From contig CP093829.1 of NCBI GenBank assembly GCA_033063855.1, positions 21,421,537 to 21,485,536 on the forward strand: a DNA stretch of 64,000 nucleotides. Reading direction: 5' to 3'. Of the stretch, positions 24,431 to 35,259 are shown piece by piece. The notes beneath the pieces are model-generated. The model was not told the DNA's origin and ran no database searches. It saw nothing but the letters and a program-made list of their open reading frames with translations. The stretch's first letter is position 1, and every line of letters starts with the position of its first letter. The translations under genes and the position numbers were made by a program. This DNA comes from Smittia aterrima (Eukaryota > Arthropoda > Insecta > Diptera > Chironomidae).

Positions 24431-24600
24431 TTATCCTAACAACATTATTAAGACTGGTGCCATAATCAGTGCAATCAAAATTAATACGCTACCGAGAATT
24501 GATCCGATAACTGGCATTTGAAAAGCTACATCAATTGATAATCAATAGTTGTTCCCAGTCCAAAAGGAAGAATACCAGCAGCTGACAACCAAAATTTGCA
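24431..24600 (-). pseudogene. B2: family B relic fused to D-promoter DNA
   Basis: Exon 2 of the B type with the same frame-breaking deletion as B1. Its signal exon is absent: the sequence passes straight into DNA matching the D5 promoter (about 19754 onward). It marks the macro-unit junction. Confidence 0.6.
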
Positions 24601-25147
24601 ACTGAAAAGTTGTTTTTGATGCAGTTCAATTGCATTGAACTTTCCATCGAGTTAAGCTTGACGTCAATTGAAAGTTCAATAACTTTCTTCATATCGAACG
24701 ATTGACGACTACAGCAGCTTGTTTCGAGCCTCGAGCGTAAACATGAGTCATCGACAACAAATTTTTCACCATTTGATTGATCAACTGGAGGGGAAGTTTC
24801 ACATTTTTCGCGAACATCTGTCGTCAAGCTGAACGTATGAGCGCAATATCAGCTGGAAATTGATGAGTTGGTGACATTTGGGTTCATGAAAAAGCAAGAA
24901 AGGCTTGAAAGGTAGAAATTTCATTTCCATGATAATAAATTCTGACATTTTATTGCAGGAAATTCCACCCGGGGCGAAAAGAAATTTTCTTGGGTTTTTG
25001 AAGATCTAGAAAATGTTTTTTGTGTTGTTGCTGGGATGACATTAGAATTATTTTTCAATAAATTTCTTTAAATTAGATTGAATCTAAATATTAACGATTC
25101 TCTTAAAGGTGAAACAATTTTAAGCGTAAAATAAAATAAAAGAAAAA

Positions 25148-25378
25148 CAAGTGGCAGTAGCAGTTCGTACCGAACTTACTGTAGGGTTTTTCATCCGTCG
25201 GACTGGTGCTCAAAAGTTGTTTTTTGTATTTAAATTCTCTATCGACTGCTGAAGAAATTAATTCGCTAGCTCATCGCGTTCGCGAGTTATCTCAATAACG
25301 GAAGACGGACCACGGAAGACGGACCACGGACAAAGCGGCCACAATAGGGTGTTCCATCCTTCGGATGAAAAACCCTAA
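25148..25378. mobile_element. Unclassified 230-bp insertion in macro-unit 2
   Basis: Absent from the equivalent places in unit 1 (about 20290) and unit 3 (about 31060). It holds a 15-bp inverted repeat, AGGGTTTTTCATCCG at about 25183 and its complement at about 25363, and a 15-bp tandem repeat (GGAAGACGGACCACG). It is more GC-rich than its surroundings. No coding capacity and no clear target duplication. It could be a SINE or MITE relic. Confidence 0.5.
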
Positions 25379-25469
25379 AAAATTATAAGGACACCAAAAT
25401 TATTTTTTATTTTCAAGTTGTTTCTTCAAAATATTTTAAGAAATCGGTCAAATCTGAATATAAGCTGAT

Positions 25470-25753
25470 TCATCCTAACAATCCAACCACAATAGCTGCC
25501 AAACCCCAACCAAGCATAAGAAAAAGTCCACCCAGAATTGGTCCGACAACTGGCAGACTATTTAGACTCTCAGCTAATTGGAGTATCGTTGATATGATTC
25601 CTATGCCAAGTCCGGTATTAAGAAAACCAGCAGCTGACACGACTGTAACTAAGAATTGGTTGCAAAAATTAAAAAAAATCATTTTAATAAATTTTGATTC
25701 AATTTACCGCTGATTCCCATCAACGCAATTGCGACGAATAAAACGAATTTCAT
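25470..25753 (-). CDS. A3: small hydrophobic secreted peptide (PVVGPILGG type)
   Basis: Exons 25708-25753 and 25470-25642 give 72 aa. It is the unit-2 counterpart of A1, with the same signal peptide and the LPVVGPILGG core. Many substitutions are conservative changes among hydrophobic residues (for example GLFLMLGWGLAA), and the end is VVGLLG. Frame and length are kept while the sequence has changed, which suggests selection. There are two possible acceptor AGs, 6 nt apart, both in frame. Confidence 0.75.
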
Positions 25754-26624
25754 TTTTTTACCTTTTCACAATTTGAAATAGAATTGAAGTGAAGAATAGT
25801 TCTCCAAAAACTTGCTTATATTCAATTTTTGTTTCTAAAAATATTTATTTAATAAAGAATACATCAACAGCCACACGCTCAATTGATATTATAGAACACA
25901 TTTTTGTTTTGATCTAAAAAAAACCAAGAAAACGTTCGCAATAGTTTTGCATTCAAAAGTTTATTTTATAATTTAGAGTTAGAACAGCAAAACAAAATAT
26001 AAATTTGAAAAAGAAAAATAATGAGACTGGACAATTTGAACATTACATTTGAAATCTAACATTGATAGAAATATCTTCTCAGTAATTTCTGATTCAGATG
26101 ACGTGAAAGAATATTTTTCGTCGTTTTCAGAGAAAAACATTTTTTTTCGTTTTTATTTGTTTTATTGTTTAGTTGTTTATTAAGCTTCTCCAGATATTTT
26201 CACCGAGTTCGACAGCAGACATCGAAAGTATGAACTCAATATCGGCTGGAAATTGATGAGTTGGTCTGTTATTTGTTCAGTTGTTTATTTTTCATTATTA
26301 TTTCTGCCTTCAGACAAAAACAGCTTCAAATATTATTTAATATATAAAACTTTCTTTGATTGGTTGGGATTTTTGAGATTTGGATAAATCCATGTAATAT
26401 TACTAGACCCAATGAGACCTGGGCCGAGGCCGGGAAATGCAATTGATTGCAAGGTAAAGAATATTTTTCGAGCAGCCGTTCATATTCTGTTCTCATTTCT
26501 ACTTCAGTTTCTTTTTAATGAGATTTTACAGGCTTCATTCTATTTTAAATCATTTATTGAGAAAATTCAAACAGAAAATAAAATGAACGAGATAAAATAG
26601 TTTTCGAGTCGTTTTCATATTCTC

Positions 26625-26775
26625 CTCCTAACAACATTGCTAAGACTGGTGCCATAGTCAGTGCAATCAAAACTAATACGCTACATAGAATTGATCCGAT
26701 AACTGGCATTTGAATAGCTACATCAATTAATAATCAATAGATGTTCTTAGTCCAAGAGTTAGTTTTTTTTAAACA
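26625..26775 (-). pseudogene. B3: family B fragment
   Basis: Short remnant of the B exon 2 (about 26626-26755) without a stop triplet at the usual place, with the deletion seen in B1, and no signal exon. Confidence 0.5.
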
Positions 26776-27022
26776 TTTCACAATTTGAAATAGATCTGGG
26801 ATGAAGAATTATTTTTTAATCAGTCGTTTGTATTCAATTTCTGTTCTTGAAAATTTGTTCTAGAAATATTATTTACAGATGTGTCACATCTACATTAACA
26901 GACAGAAATTTATTATTGTTTCACAAAATTTTATTTTGAAATTTTAATAGCAATTTCTCCAAAAATTGCAAAAACCAAATTAAAATCTGTTTTCAATTCT
27001 GAACTTGATGTTGAATGCAAAT

Positions 27023-27304
27023 TCATCCCAATAAAAAAATCAAAGGTGGGGCCAGAAGCAATGCGATGACAATTACAAGCGGACCGAGAAATAATCCAAT
27101 AAGTGGCAAATTCAATAATAGATCATATCCAAGTCGCACTAAGCCAGCGGATATCGTAGTGCCCAGTCCAAGAGGAATAACTCCAGCCGCCGAGACTGTC
27201 GGAACTGATGTTTGAAAAAGTTAAAAAGAGTCATTTTAATTGATTTTGATTCAATTTACCGCAGATTCCCATAACGCAATAGCAACGAATAAAACAAATT
27301 TCAT
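27023..27304 (-). pseudogene. A4: hydrophobic peptide gene with a frameshift in the signal exon
   Basis: Unit-2 counterpart of A2. The signal exon lacks one base compared with every other A gene: ...TTGCGTTATGGGAATC instead of TTGCGTTGATGGGAATC, at about 27272. This puts exon 2 out of frame. Exon 2 itself is still open and A2-like, so the lesion is young or is a base-calling error. Confidence 0.65.
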
Positions 27305-27609
27305 TTTTTAACTTTTCACAATTTGAAATGGAACTGAAATGAAGAATAATTCATCAAAAGCTTGTTTATATTCAATTTTTTGTTTCTGAAAATATTTTTT
27401 CAGGAAAAAAATACATCAACACGTAATACATCTAGAGACAAAAATGCAAAAAACCAGAGTTGTTAAACGTGTAAAACTCGCCAAAGACACAGTTTTACAA
27501 GTCTGTGTAAAACGATTTTGTGTAAAATACGTGGAATTGGTGTAAAACGATAATTTTCAAATTTCCGAAGCAGAAAAGTCAAGAACAAACTTCAAGACTG
27601 AAAATTAAA

Positions 27610-28510
27610 ATGTTTTCCGCTCTTGCTGTGAAGTCCATTCGATGGTAGACCAACGACAATATCTCCAATGTGAATGTCATTAGTTCTCCGAAGAAAATCA
27701 TTATGCTCTACAAGACCAACGCAATAGCCAGCCAAGTCATATTTTCCTGCCGGATGTATCGAAGGCATCTCTGCAGTTTCGCCGCCAATCAAAGCGCAAT
27801 TAGATTCACGACAAGCAAGCGGAATTCTTTTCACTATCATCGCTGCGGTTGGGACGTCTAAATGTCAAGCTATGTAGTCAAGAAAACAGAGCGGTTCGGC
27901 TCCATTGCACAAAACATCGTTGACGCACATTGGAACTAAATCGATTCCGCCCACCGTTCGTTATCCATTTCCAATCAGAGTTCTTTGATATTCCACTGTG
28001 AAACACGAGATGATTTTCTCTCTTTGCTACTGTTTCTACTGGATATTCTTTCGGTTCCATTATGACACCAACTGCTGATTGATTTGACTCGAATTCCAAA
28101 TCTTTAATGTTCTTCAAGGTATTTGTGCATGTCGCCATTATAACATCAAACAAATCTGTTTTACGCAAAGGAAGAATGACTTGAGTCTCAGGATCTCCAA
28201 AACGACAATTGAATTCGAGAGTTTTAGGTCCTTGTGAAGTTAACATCATTCCAGCGTAAAGAATTCCATTGTATTTGATTCCTTTTGCTCTGAGTCCATC
28301 AACAGCTAATTGTAAGACTTGATTCTTGACGATGGCGAGTTCTGATTTTGTGATAAGTGAACAAAGACAATAAGCTCCCATACCTCATGTGTTTGGAAAG
28401 AGGTCATTGTCTTTTATCCTTTTGTGATCTTGAGCAGGCAACATCATTCGAAAAGAGTGCGAACCAACAAATGCATGAACCGATACTTCTTCACCAAGTA
28501 ACTTCAACTT
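27610..28510 (-). pseudogene. GARS-AIRS gene fragment, copy 2
   Basis: Unit-2 counterpart of the fragment at 22765-23665, with the same truncations and the same out-of-frame GARS/AIRS joint at about 27960, so it was copied with the macro-unit. Here the GARS part keeps a longer open frame (27878-28381), including MGAYCLC. Several substitutions, such as K-for-E changes, indicate relaxed constraint. Confidence 0.85.
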
Positions 28511-29356
28511 CAGTTGTATTATTTCTGCCTCCAGACAGAAGAAGTCCAACGAGACGTGTTACGATGACGGAAAATGCCGGAGAACTCAGAATATAAATAT
28601 GATAAAAAGAAAAATAATGAGACTGGACGATTGAAAATTACATTTAAAATCTAATATTGAGAAATACTTTCTCAGTAGTTTCTGATTCAAATGACGTGAA
28701 AGAATATTTTTCGTCGTTTTCAGTCTGAAAATTTCAGAGGAAAACATTTTTTATTTGTTTTATTGTTCAGTTGTTTTTTAAGCCCCTCCAGATATTTTCT
28801 CCGAGCTCGACAGCAGATATCGAAAGTATGAACTCAATATCGGCTGGAAATTGATGAGTTGGTCTGTTATTTGTTCAGTTGTTTATTTTTCATTATTATT
28901 TCTGCCTTCAGACAAAAGAAGCTTCAAATATATGAAACTTTAATATCTGAAACTTTCTTTGGTTGGTTGGTATTTTTGTGGTTTGGATAAATCCATGTAA
29001 TATTACTTGACCCAATGAGACCTGGGCCGAGGCCGGGAAATGCAATTGATTGCAAGGTAAAGAATATTTTTCGAGCAGCCATTCATATTCTGTTCTCATT
29101 TCTACTACTTCTGTTCCTTTTTTGAGATTTACAGACTTCATTCTATTTTAAATCATTTATGGAGAAAATAATTTAAACAGAAAATAAAATGTACGAGATA
29201 AAATAGCTTTCGAGTCGCTTTCCATATAAAAAGAATGTCATTGTTTGTTGAGACGTCACATTGAAGGTATGATATTAATATCGGCAGGAGATAGTTCAGA
29301 AGTAGAAGACACTTGACTCTTATTCGATAGCTTTTTAAATGACTGAGCAATTAAAA

Positions 29357-30307
29357 GGGAAATTGGATTTCGAAGGAAAACATACTTTTTACATGTATTT
29401 ATTTTTGCATTACATGTAAAAAGTATGTATTTTATATGTAAAAAGTATACTTGTATATATTTTACATGTTTTTTTCATACTCGTTTTTGAAGAAAAACCA
29501 TGCGAACGCATGCAATTTTATGTAAAAACATGTAAAATGTTTGTAAAAAACATACAAAAAGTATATAAAATACATGTATTTTGTATAAAAAAATAATATT
29601 CTTGTTCCACATGAAATCCATGCGAACTGTAAAAAATATATAATTTACATGTATTTTGTAAAAAAAGTTACACTTGAGAAAATTCTTATGATTTTCTTTT
29701 AAATTTTTATATAAATATGGAGTGAAAATGTTTTTATTTTCGACGATATTATTTTCGGCTAGTTTTCCTGTGTCTTTTTGGCTGTGAAATGTTCAGAACA
29801 AATGTTCAGTTGGATAAGACGATTCATTAAATTTCAAAGAGATTCGTTTCGACAAATGACATAGCCACACGGAAAAACAAGTCTAAAATAATATCGTCGA
29901 AAATAAAAGCATTTTCACTCAATATTTAAATGAAAACTTAAAAGAAAATCATAAGAATTTTCTTAAGTTTAACTTTTTTTTACAAAATACATGTAAATTA
30001 TATATTTTTTACAGTTCGCATGGATTTCATGTGGAACACGAATATTATTTTTTTATACAAAATACATGTATTTTATATACTTTTTGTATGTTTTTTACAA
30101 ACATTTTACATGTTTTTTACAAAAAAATGCATGCGTTCGCATGGTTTTTCTACGAAAACGAGTATGAAAAAACATGTAAAATGTATACAAGTATACTTTT
30201 TACATGTATTTTACATATAAAATACATACTTTTTACATCTAATTAAAAAATAAATACATGTAAACTACATGTAAAAAGTATGTTTTCTTTCGAAATCACG
30301 GCGTCCC
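29357..30307. mobile_element. Foldback DNA transposon 1, 951 bp
   Basis: Two long inverted arms, about 29357-29745 and 29890-30307, are rich in TACATG-type repeats and enclose a spacer of roughly 145 bp. The ends begin GGG; the right end, read inward, is GGGACGCCGTGATTTCG. An 8-bp direct repeat, AATTAAAA, flanks it (29349-29356 and 30308-30315). The empty site is seen in the paralogous spacer near 34310 (GAGCAATTAGAACTTAAATA). Open frames in the arms are only repeat translation. Terminal sequence and 8-9-bp target duplication match element 2. Confidence 0.85.
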
Positions 30308-30344
30308 AATTAAAACTTAAATATAATTCTTTTATTTTGACAGT

Positions 30345-30510
30345 TCATCCTAACAACATAATTATATATGGCGCCGTAATCAGTGCATTCAAAATTAATA
30401 CGCTACCGAGAATTGATCCGATAACTGGCATTTGAATAGCTACATCAATTGATAATCAATAGTTGTTCCCAGTCCTAAAGGAACAATATCAGCAGCTGAC
30501 AACCAAAATT
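30345..30510 (-). pseudogene. B4: family B relic fused to D-promoter DNA
   Basis: Counterpart of B2 at the end of macro-unit 2, with the same frame-breaking deletion and the same joint to D-promoter sequence. Its stop region is directly adjacent to foldback element 1. Confidence 0.6.
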
Positions 30511-31154
30511 TGCAACTGAAAAGTTGTTTTTGATGCAGTTCAACTGCAATGAACTTTCCATCGGGTTGAGCTTGACGTCAATTGAAAGTTCAATAACTTT
30601 CTTCATATCGAACTATTGACAACAACAGCAGCTTGTTTCGAGCCTCGAGCGTAAACATGAGTCATTGAAAACACATTTCTCACAATTTGATTGATCAACT
30701 TGACAAGTTTCACATTTTTCGCGAACATCTGTCGTCAAGCTGAATGTATGAGCGCAATATCAGCTGGAAATTGATGAGTTGGTGACATTTGGGTTCATGA
30801 AAAAGCAAGAAAGGCTTGAAAGGTAGAAATTTCATTTCCATGATAATAAATTCTGATATTTTATTGCAGGGAAATTCCACCCGGGGTGAAAAGAAATTTT
30901 CTTGAATTTTTGAAGATCTAGAAAATGTTTTTGTTGTTGCTGGGATGACATTAGAGGTATTTTTCAATAAATTTCTTTAAATTGGATAGAATCTAAATAT
31001 CAGCGATTCTCTTAATGATGGAACAATTTCAAGCGTAAATTAAATAAAAGAAACTTTTAGTTTATAGGGACACAAAAATTATTTTTATATTTGAAAATTG
31101 TTTTTTTTTTTCAAAATATTGAAAGAAATTGGTCAAATCTGAATATAAGTTGAT

Positions 31155-31432
31155 TCATCCTAACAATCCAACCACAATGGCTGCCAAAGCCCAAGCAAGC
31201 AGAAAAACAATTCCACCCAGAATTGGTCCGACAACTGGCAGTTTATTTAGAATGTCAGATACTCCGAGTAGCGTTGACATGATTGTTACGCCAATTCCGG
31301 TATTAAGAATACCACCAGCTGACACGACTGGAATTAAGATTTGAAGAAATTAGAAAATGATATTTTAAATCATTTTATTTGCTTACTGCTGATTCCCATC
31401 AACGCAATTGCGACGAATAAAACGAATTTCAT
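31155..31432 (-). CDS. A5: small hydrophobic secreted peptide (PVVGPILGG type)
   Basis: 72 aa in two exons (signal exon 31387-31432, exon 2 31155-31327). Nearly identical to A1; the only obvious change is N to T in the mature chain (LSDTPS on the opposite reading, a single codon). It opens the third, partial macro-unit. TATA box at about 31495-31502. Confidence 0.75.
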
Positions 31433-32450
31433 TTTTTTAGCTTTTCACAATTTGAAATAGAACTGAAGTGAAGAATAGTTCTCTAAAAACTTGCTTATAT
31501 TCAATTTTTGTTTCTAAAAATATTTATTTAATAAAGAATACATCAACAGCCACACGCTCAATTGATATTATAGAACACATTTTTGTTTTGATCTAGAAAA
31601 AAAATACAGAGAAAATGTTCGCAATATTTTTGCATTCAAAAGTTTATTTCATAATTTAGAGTTAGAACAGCAAAACAAAATATAAATTTAAAAAAGGAAA
31701 ATAATGAGACTGGACAATTTGAGCATTATGTTTAAAATCTAATATTGAAAAATACTTTCTCAATCATTTCTGATTCAGATGACGTGAAAGAATATTCTTC
31801 GTCGTTTTCAGAGAAAAACATTTTTTTGTGTTTTATTGTTGAGTTGTTTTTTAAGCCCCTCCAGATATTTTCTCCGAGCTCGACAGCAGACATCGAAAGT
31901 ATGAACTCAATATCGGCTGGAAATTGATGAGTTGGTCTATTATTTGTTCAATTGTTTATTTTGAATTATTATTTCTGCCTCCAGAAGTTTCTGCCAACAA
32001 AAGAAGCTTCAAATATATGAAACTTTCTTTGGTTGGTTGGGATTTTTGTGGTTTGGATTAATCCATGTAATATTACTAGACCCAATGAGACCTGGGCCGA
32101 TGCCGGAAAATGCAATTGATTGCAAGGTAAAGAATATTTTTCGAGCAGCCGTTCATTCGTATTCTGTTCTTATTTCTACTTCGGTTTCTATTTATTGAGA
32201 TTTTACAGAATTCTATTTTAAATCATTTATTGAGAAAATAATTCAAACAGAAAATAAAATGTACGAGATAAAGTAGCTTTCGAGTCGTTTTCATATAAAA
32301 AGTATGCCTTTGTTTGTATGTCTTTGTAGGTATGACATCAATATCGGCAGGAGACAGTTCTGAAGTAGAGTGTCTACTTTATTCTTATTCGATAGCTTTT
32401 TAAATGCCTGAGCACTCAGAACTTAAATATAATTATTTTATTTTGACAGT

Positions 32451-32670
32451 TCATCCTAACAACATAATTAAAACTGGCGCCGTAATCAGTGCAATTAAAA
32501 TTAATACGCTACCGAGAATTGATCCGATAACTGGTATTTGAGTAGCTACATCAATAGATGTTCCCAGTCCAAGAGGAACAATACCAGCAGCTGTCCAGCC
32601 ATTTGCAGAATTTTAAAAATGATATTTAATTGTGGTTACTGCTGATTGCCAAAGAAATTGCGGCGAACAT
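32451..32670 (-). CDS. B5: possible hydrophobic peptide gene, original start codon lost
   Basis: Exon 2 (32451-32590) is open and encodes AGIVPLGLGTS, then IPVIGSILGS and a hydrophobic end, MLLG. The signal exon reads IKFVMFAAISLAIS: the position of the A-family start is ATA, so translation could only begin at the internal Met at 32670, giving about 56 aa with a very short signal. Whether it is expressed is unclear; it may be a pseudogene. Confidence 0.4.
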
Positions 32671-33068
32671 AACAAATTTTATTTTTTAAAAATTTCACAA
32701 TTTAAAAAAGATTTGGAATGAAAAATTATTGTTCAATCAGTCGTTTATATTCAATTTCTGTTCCTAAATGTTTTCTAGAAATATTACTTACAGATGTGTC
32801 ACATCTAAATTAACAGACAGAATTTTATTGTCTCGATGTTTGAACACTTACAAAACAATAAAATAAATAAATGTTTTTTTTTTGGTAATATGCTGCAGTT
32901 ACGTTGAAAGAAATAGTTTCAAATAAAATGAAACTACTAACTGAACTCTTCTGAAGGCATAAAAATATTTTAAACATTATTGTTTCAGAAAGTTTTATTT
33001 TGAAATTTTAATAGCAATTTCTCCAAAAATTGCAAAAACCAAATTAAAATCTGTTGTCAATTCTGAAC

Positions 33069-33360
33069 TTATTTTACTATTGCTATCACAATATCAGCCA
33101 ATCCCGCAAGTGCAAAGGTTGTCAGAAACAATGTGAGGCCAAGTAGAATTGGAAGGAGAAGAACTATGATAACTGGCGAATATACCAATAATGTTAATAA
33201 AATTTCCGTTGAACGCTCGTATGGCTCATCTTCTTGGACTGCAGCCGAAACTGTCGTAACTGATGTTTGAAAAAATTAGAAAAAGTCGTTTTAATAGATT
33301 TTGATTCAATTTACCGCAGACTCCCATCAACGCAAGTGCGACGAATAAAACGAATTTCAT
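33069..33360 (-). CDS. A6: divergent hydrophobic secreted peptide
   Basis: Exons 33315-33360 and 33069-33259 give 78 aa. The signal peptide is of A type (MKFVLFVALALMGV). The mature chain starts with an acidic segment (VQEDEPYERS), unusual for the family. It continues with hydrophobic LLTLLVYSPVIIVLLL and ends ADIVIAIVK instead of LLG. Part of exon 2 matches A8 closely, so it looks like a gene-conversion or recombinant product. The function is unknown. Confidence 0.65.
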
Positions 33361-34349
33361 TTTTTTAACTTTTCACAATTTGAAATAGAAGTGAAGTGAA
33401 GAATAATTCTCCAAAGACTGGTTTATATTCAATTTTTGTTTCTTATTTTTTTTTTAAAGAATAGAATACATCAACAGCCACACGCTCAACTGATATGTAT
33501 TATAAAACACATTTTTGATCAAGAAAAAAAAATACAAAGAAAAGAAAGTGTTTGCAATGTTTTTACATTCAAAAGTTTATTTTATAATTTAGAGAATCAA
33601 TAGAAGAACTTTGATTTGAACAGCATAACAAAATATAAATTTGATAAAAAGGAAATAAATTTCTGATTTAGATGTCCTGAAAGAATATTTTTCGTCGTTT
33701 TCAGAGGAAATTTTTATTTTTTCGTTTTTATTTGTTTTATTGTTCAGTTGTTTATTAAGCTTATCCAGATATTTTCTTCGAGCTCGTCAGAAGACGTCGA
33801 AAGTATGAACTCAATATCGGTTGGAAATTGATGTGTTGGTCTATTTGTTCAGTTGTTTATTTTTCATTATTATTTCTGCCTTCAGACAAAAGAAGCTTCA
33901 AACATTTCTTGATCTATGAAACTTTCTTTGGTTGGTTGGGATTTTTGTGGCTTGGATAAATCCTAATAATATTACTAGACACAATGAGACCTGGGCCGAT
34001 GCCGGAAAATGCAATTGATTGCAAGGTAAAGAATATGTTTCGAACAGCCGTTCATATTCTGTTTTTATTTCTACTTCGGTTTTTATTGAGATTTTACAGA
34101 CTTCATTATGTTTTAAATCATTTATTGAGAAAATAATTCAAACAGAAAATAAAATGTACGAGATGAAATAGCTTTCGAGTCGTTTTAATATAAAAAGTAT
34201 GTGATTGTTTGTTGAGACGTCACATTGAAGGTATGACATCAATATCGGCAGAAGATAGTTCAGAAGTAGAAGACACTTGATTCTTATTCGATAGCTTTTT
34301 AAATGCCTGAGCAATTAGAACTTAAATATAATTCTTTTATTTTGATAGT

Positions 34350-34610
34350 TCATCCTAACAACATAATTAAAACTGGTGCCGTAATCAGTGCAATCAAAAC
34401 TATTACGCTACCGAGAATTGATCCGATAACAGGCATTTAAATAGCTAGATCAATAGATAATCTAATCACCAATATTACAAACGATGTACCAAGTCCAAGA
34501 GGAAGAATACCTGCAGCTGACATGGCTGGAACTAAAATTTGCATAATTTTAAAAAATCATTTCATTAAATTGTCGTTACTGCTGATTGCCAACGCAATTG
34601 CGAGGAACAT
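34350..34610 (-). pseudogene. B6: family B gene with a nonsense codon
   Basis: Resembles B7, but a CAA codon has become TAA at 34437-34439, just before the MPVIGS motif. The signal exon has lost the original start codon, as in all B copies. Confidence 0.65.
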
Positions 34611-34867
34611 AAAAATTCTCTTTTTTTTAACATTTCACTATTTGAAACAGACCTGGAATGAAGAATTATTTTTCAATCAGTCGCTTATATTAATTTTCTG
34701 TTCCTAAAAGTTTTTTAGGAATAAAACAAACCGATGTGTACATTAACAGACCGAAATTTATTGTCTCGGTGTTTGAACAATTATATCAAAATACATTTAG
34801 AACCGAAATCTTTTCTATTTTGAAATTATTTCTTTGAAAATTTCATAAATTACAATTGAATGATTCA

Positions 34868-35137
34868 TCAATACAAGAAACCCAATAGACCTCCCAAAAG
34901 ATATCCAAGCAAGGTTAAAACGCCACCAAGAATTGGTCCGACGACTGGTATTATTGCGAGACCAGAAGCTAAATCGAGCAGCAAATTTTGAACCACTGGG
35001 CCGACCCCTAGACCGAAAATTTGAGATGACACGGCTGGAACTAAGAGATTTTTTTTTAGAAATTGTGTTTCCATTTAACTTTCTTACTTACTGCTGATCG
35101 TCATGAACGCAATTGCAACGAACAAAACGTATTTCAT
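34868..35137 (-). CDS. A7: small hydrophobic secreted peptide (PVVGPILGG type, divergent)
   Basis: Exons 35092-35137 and 34868-35040 (or 35034) give 70-72 aa. The signal is MKYVLFVAIAFMTIS. The mature part is only distantly similar to A1, but keeps IPVVGPILGG exactly, followed by a Gly/Leu-rich end (LLGGLLGFLY). That the core is kept in the most divergent member points to it as the functionally constrained part. Confidence 0.75.
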
Positions 35138-35259
35138 TTTACTTTTTTGTACTTGAACTAGAACTGTAGTGAGGAATTAGTATTAAATTCAATTCATCCG
35201 CTTAAATTCAATTTTTTTTCTAGAATCTATTTATTCAAGAAAAATGTACAGCCATGGGC

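Larger units (their letters stand above)
19754..30515. repeat. Two tandem macro-units of the hydrophobic peptide array
   Basis: Unit 1 spans about 19754-24604 and unit 2 about 24605-30515; a third, partial unit begins at about 30516. Each starts with D5-type promoter DNA. The order is then an A gene, repeated non-coding DNA, a B relic, a second A gene, the GARS-AIRS pseudogene, repeated DNA and a B relic. Offsets between equivalent genes are about 4.9-5.1 kb. Unit 2 is longer because of a foldback element (29357-30307) and a 230-bp insertion. The joint between B-relic DNA and D-promoter DNA at about 24600 and 30515 is the same, so it marks the duplication junction. Confidence 0.8.

Noticed and set aside
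23998..29141. Minus-strand frames starting MRTEYE in spacer block C
   Set aside because: The frame is not kept across all six block copies, and no signal, splice partner or known domain is seen.
30020..30246. Two overlapping plus-strand frames rich in Phe, Tyr and Cys
   Set aside because: They lie in the right arm of foldback element 1 and translate its short repeats; the left arm does not keep the frame.
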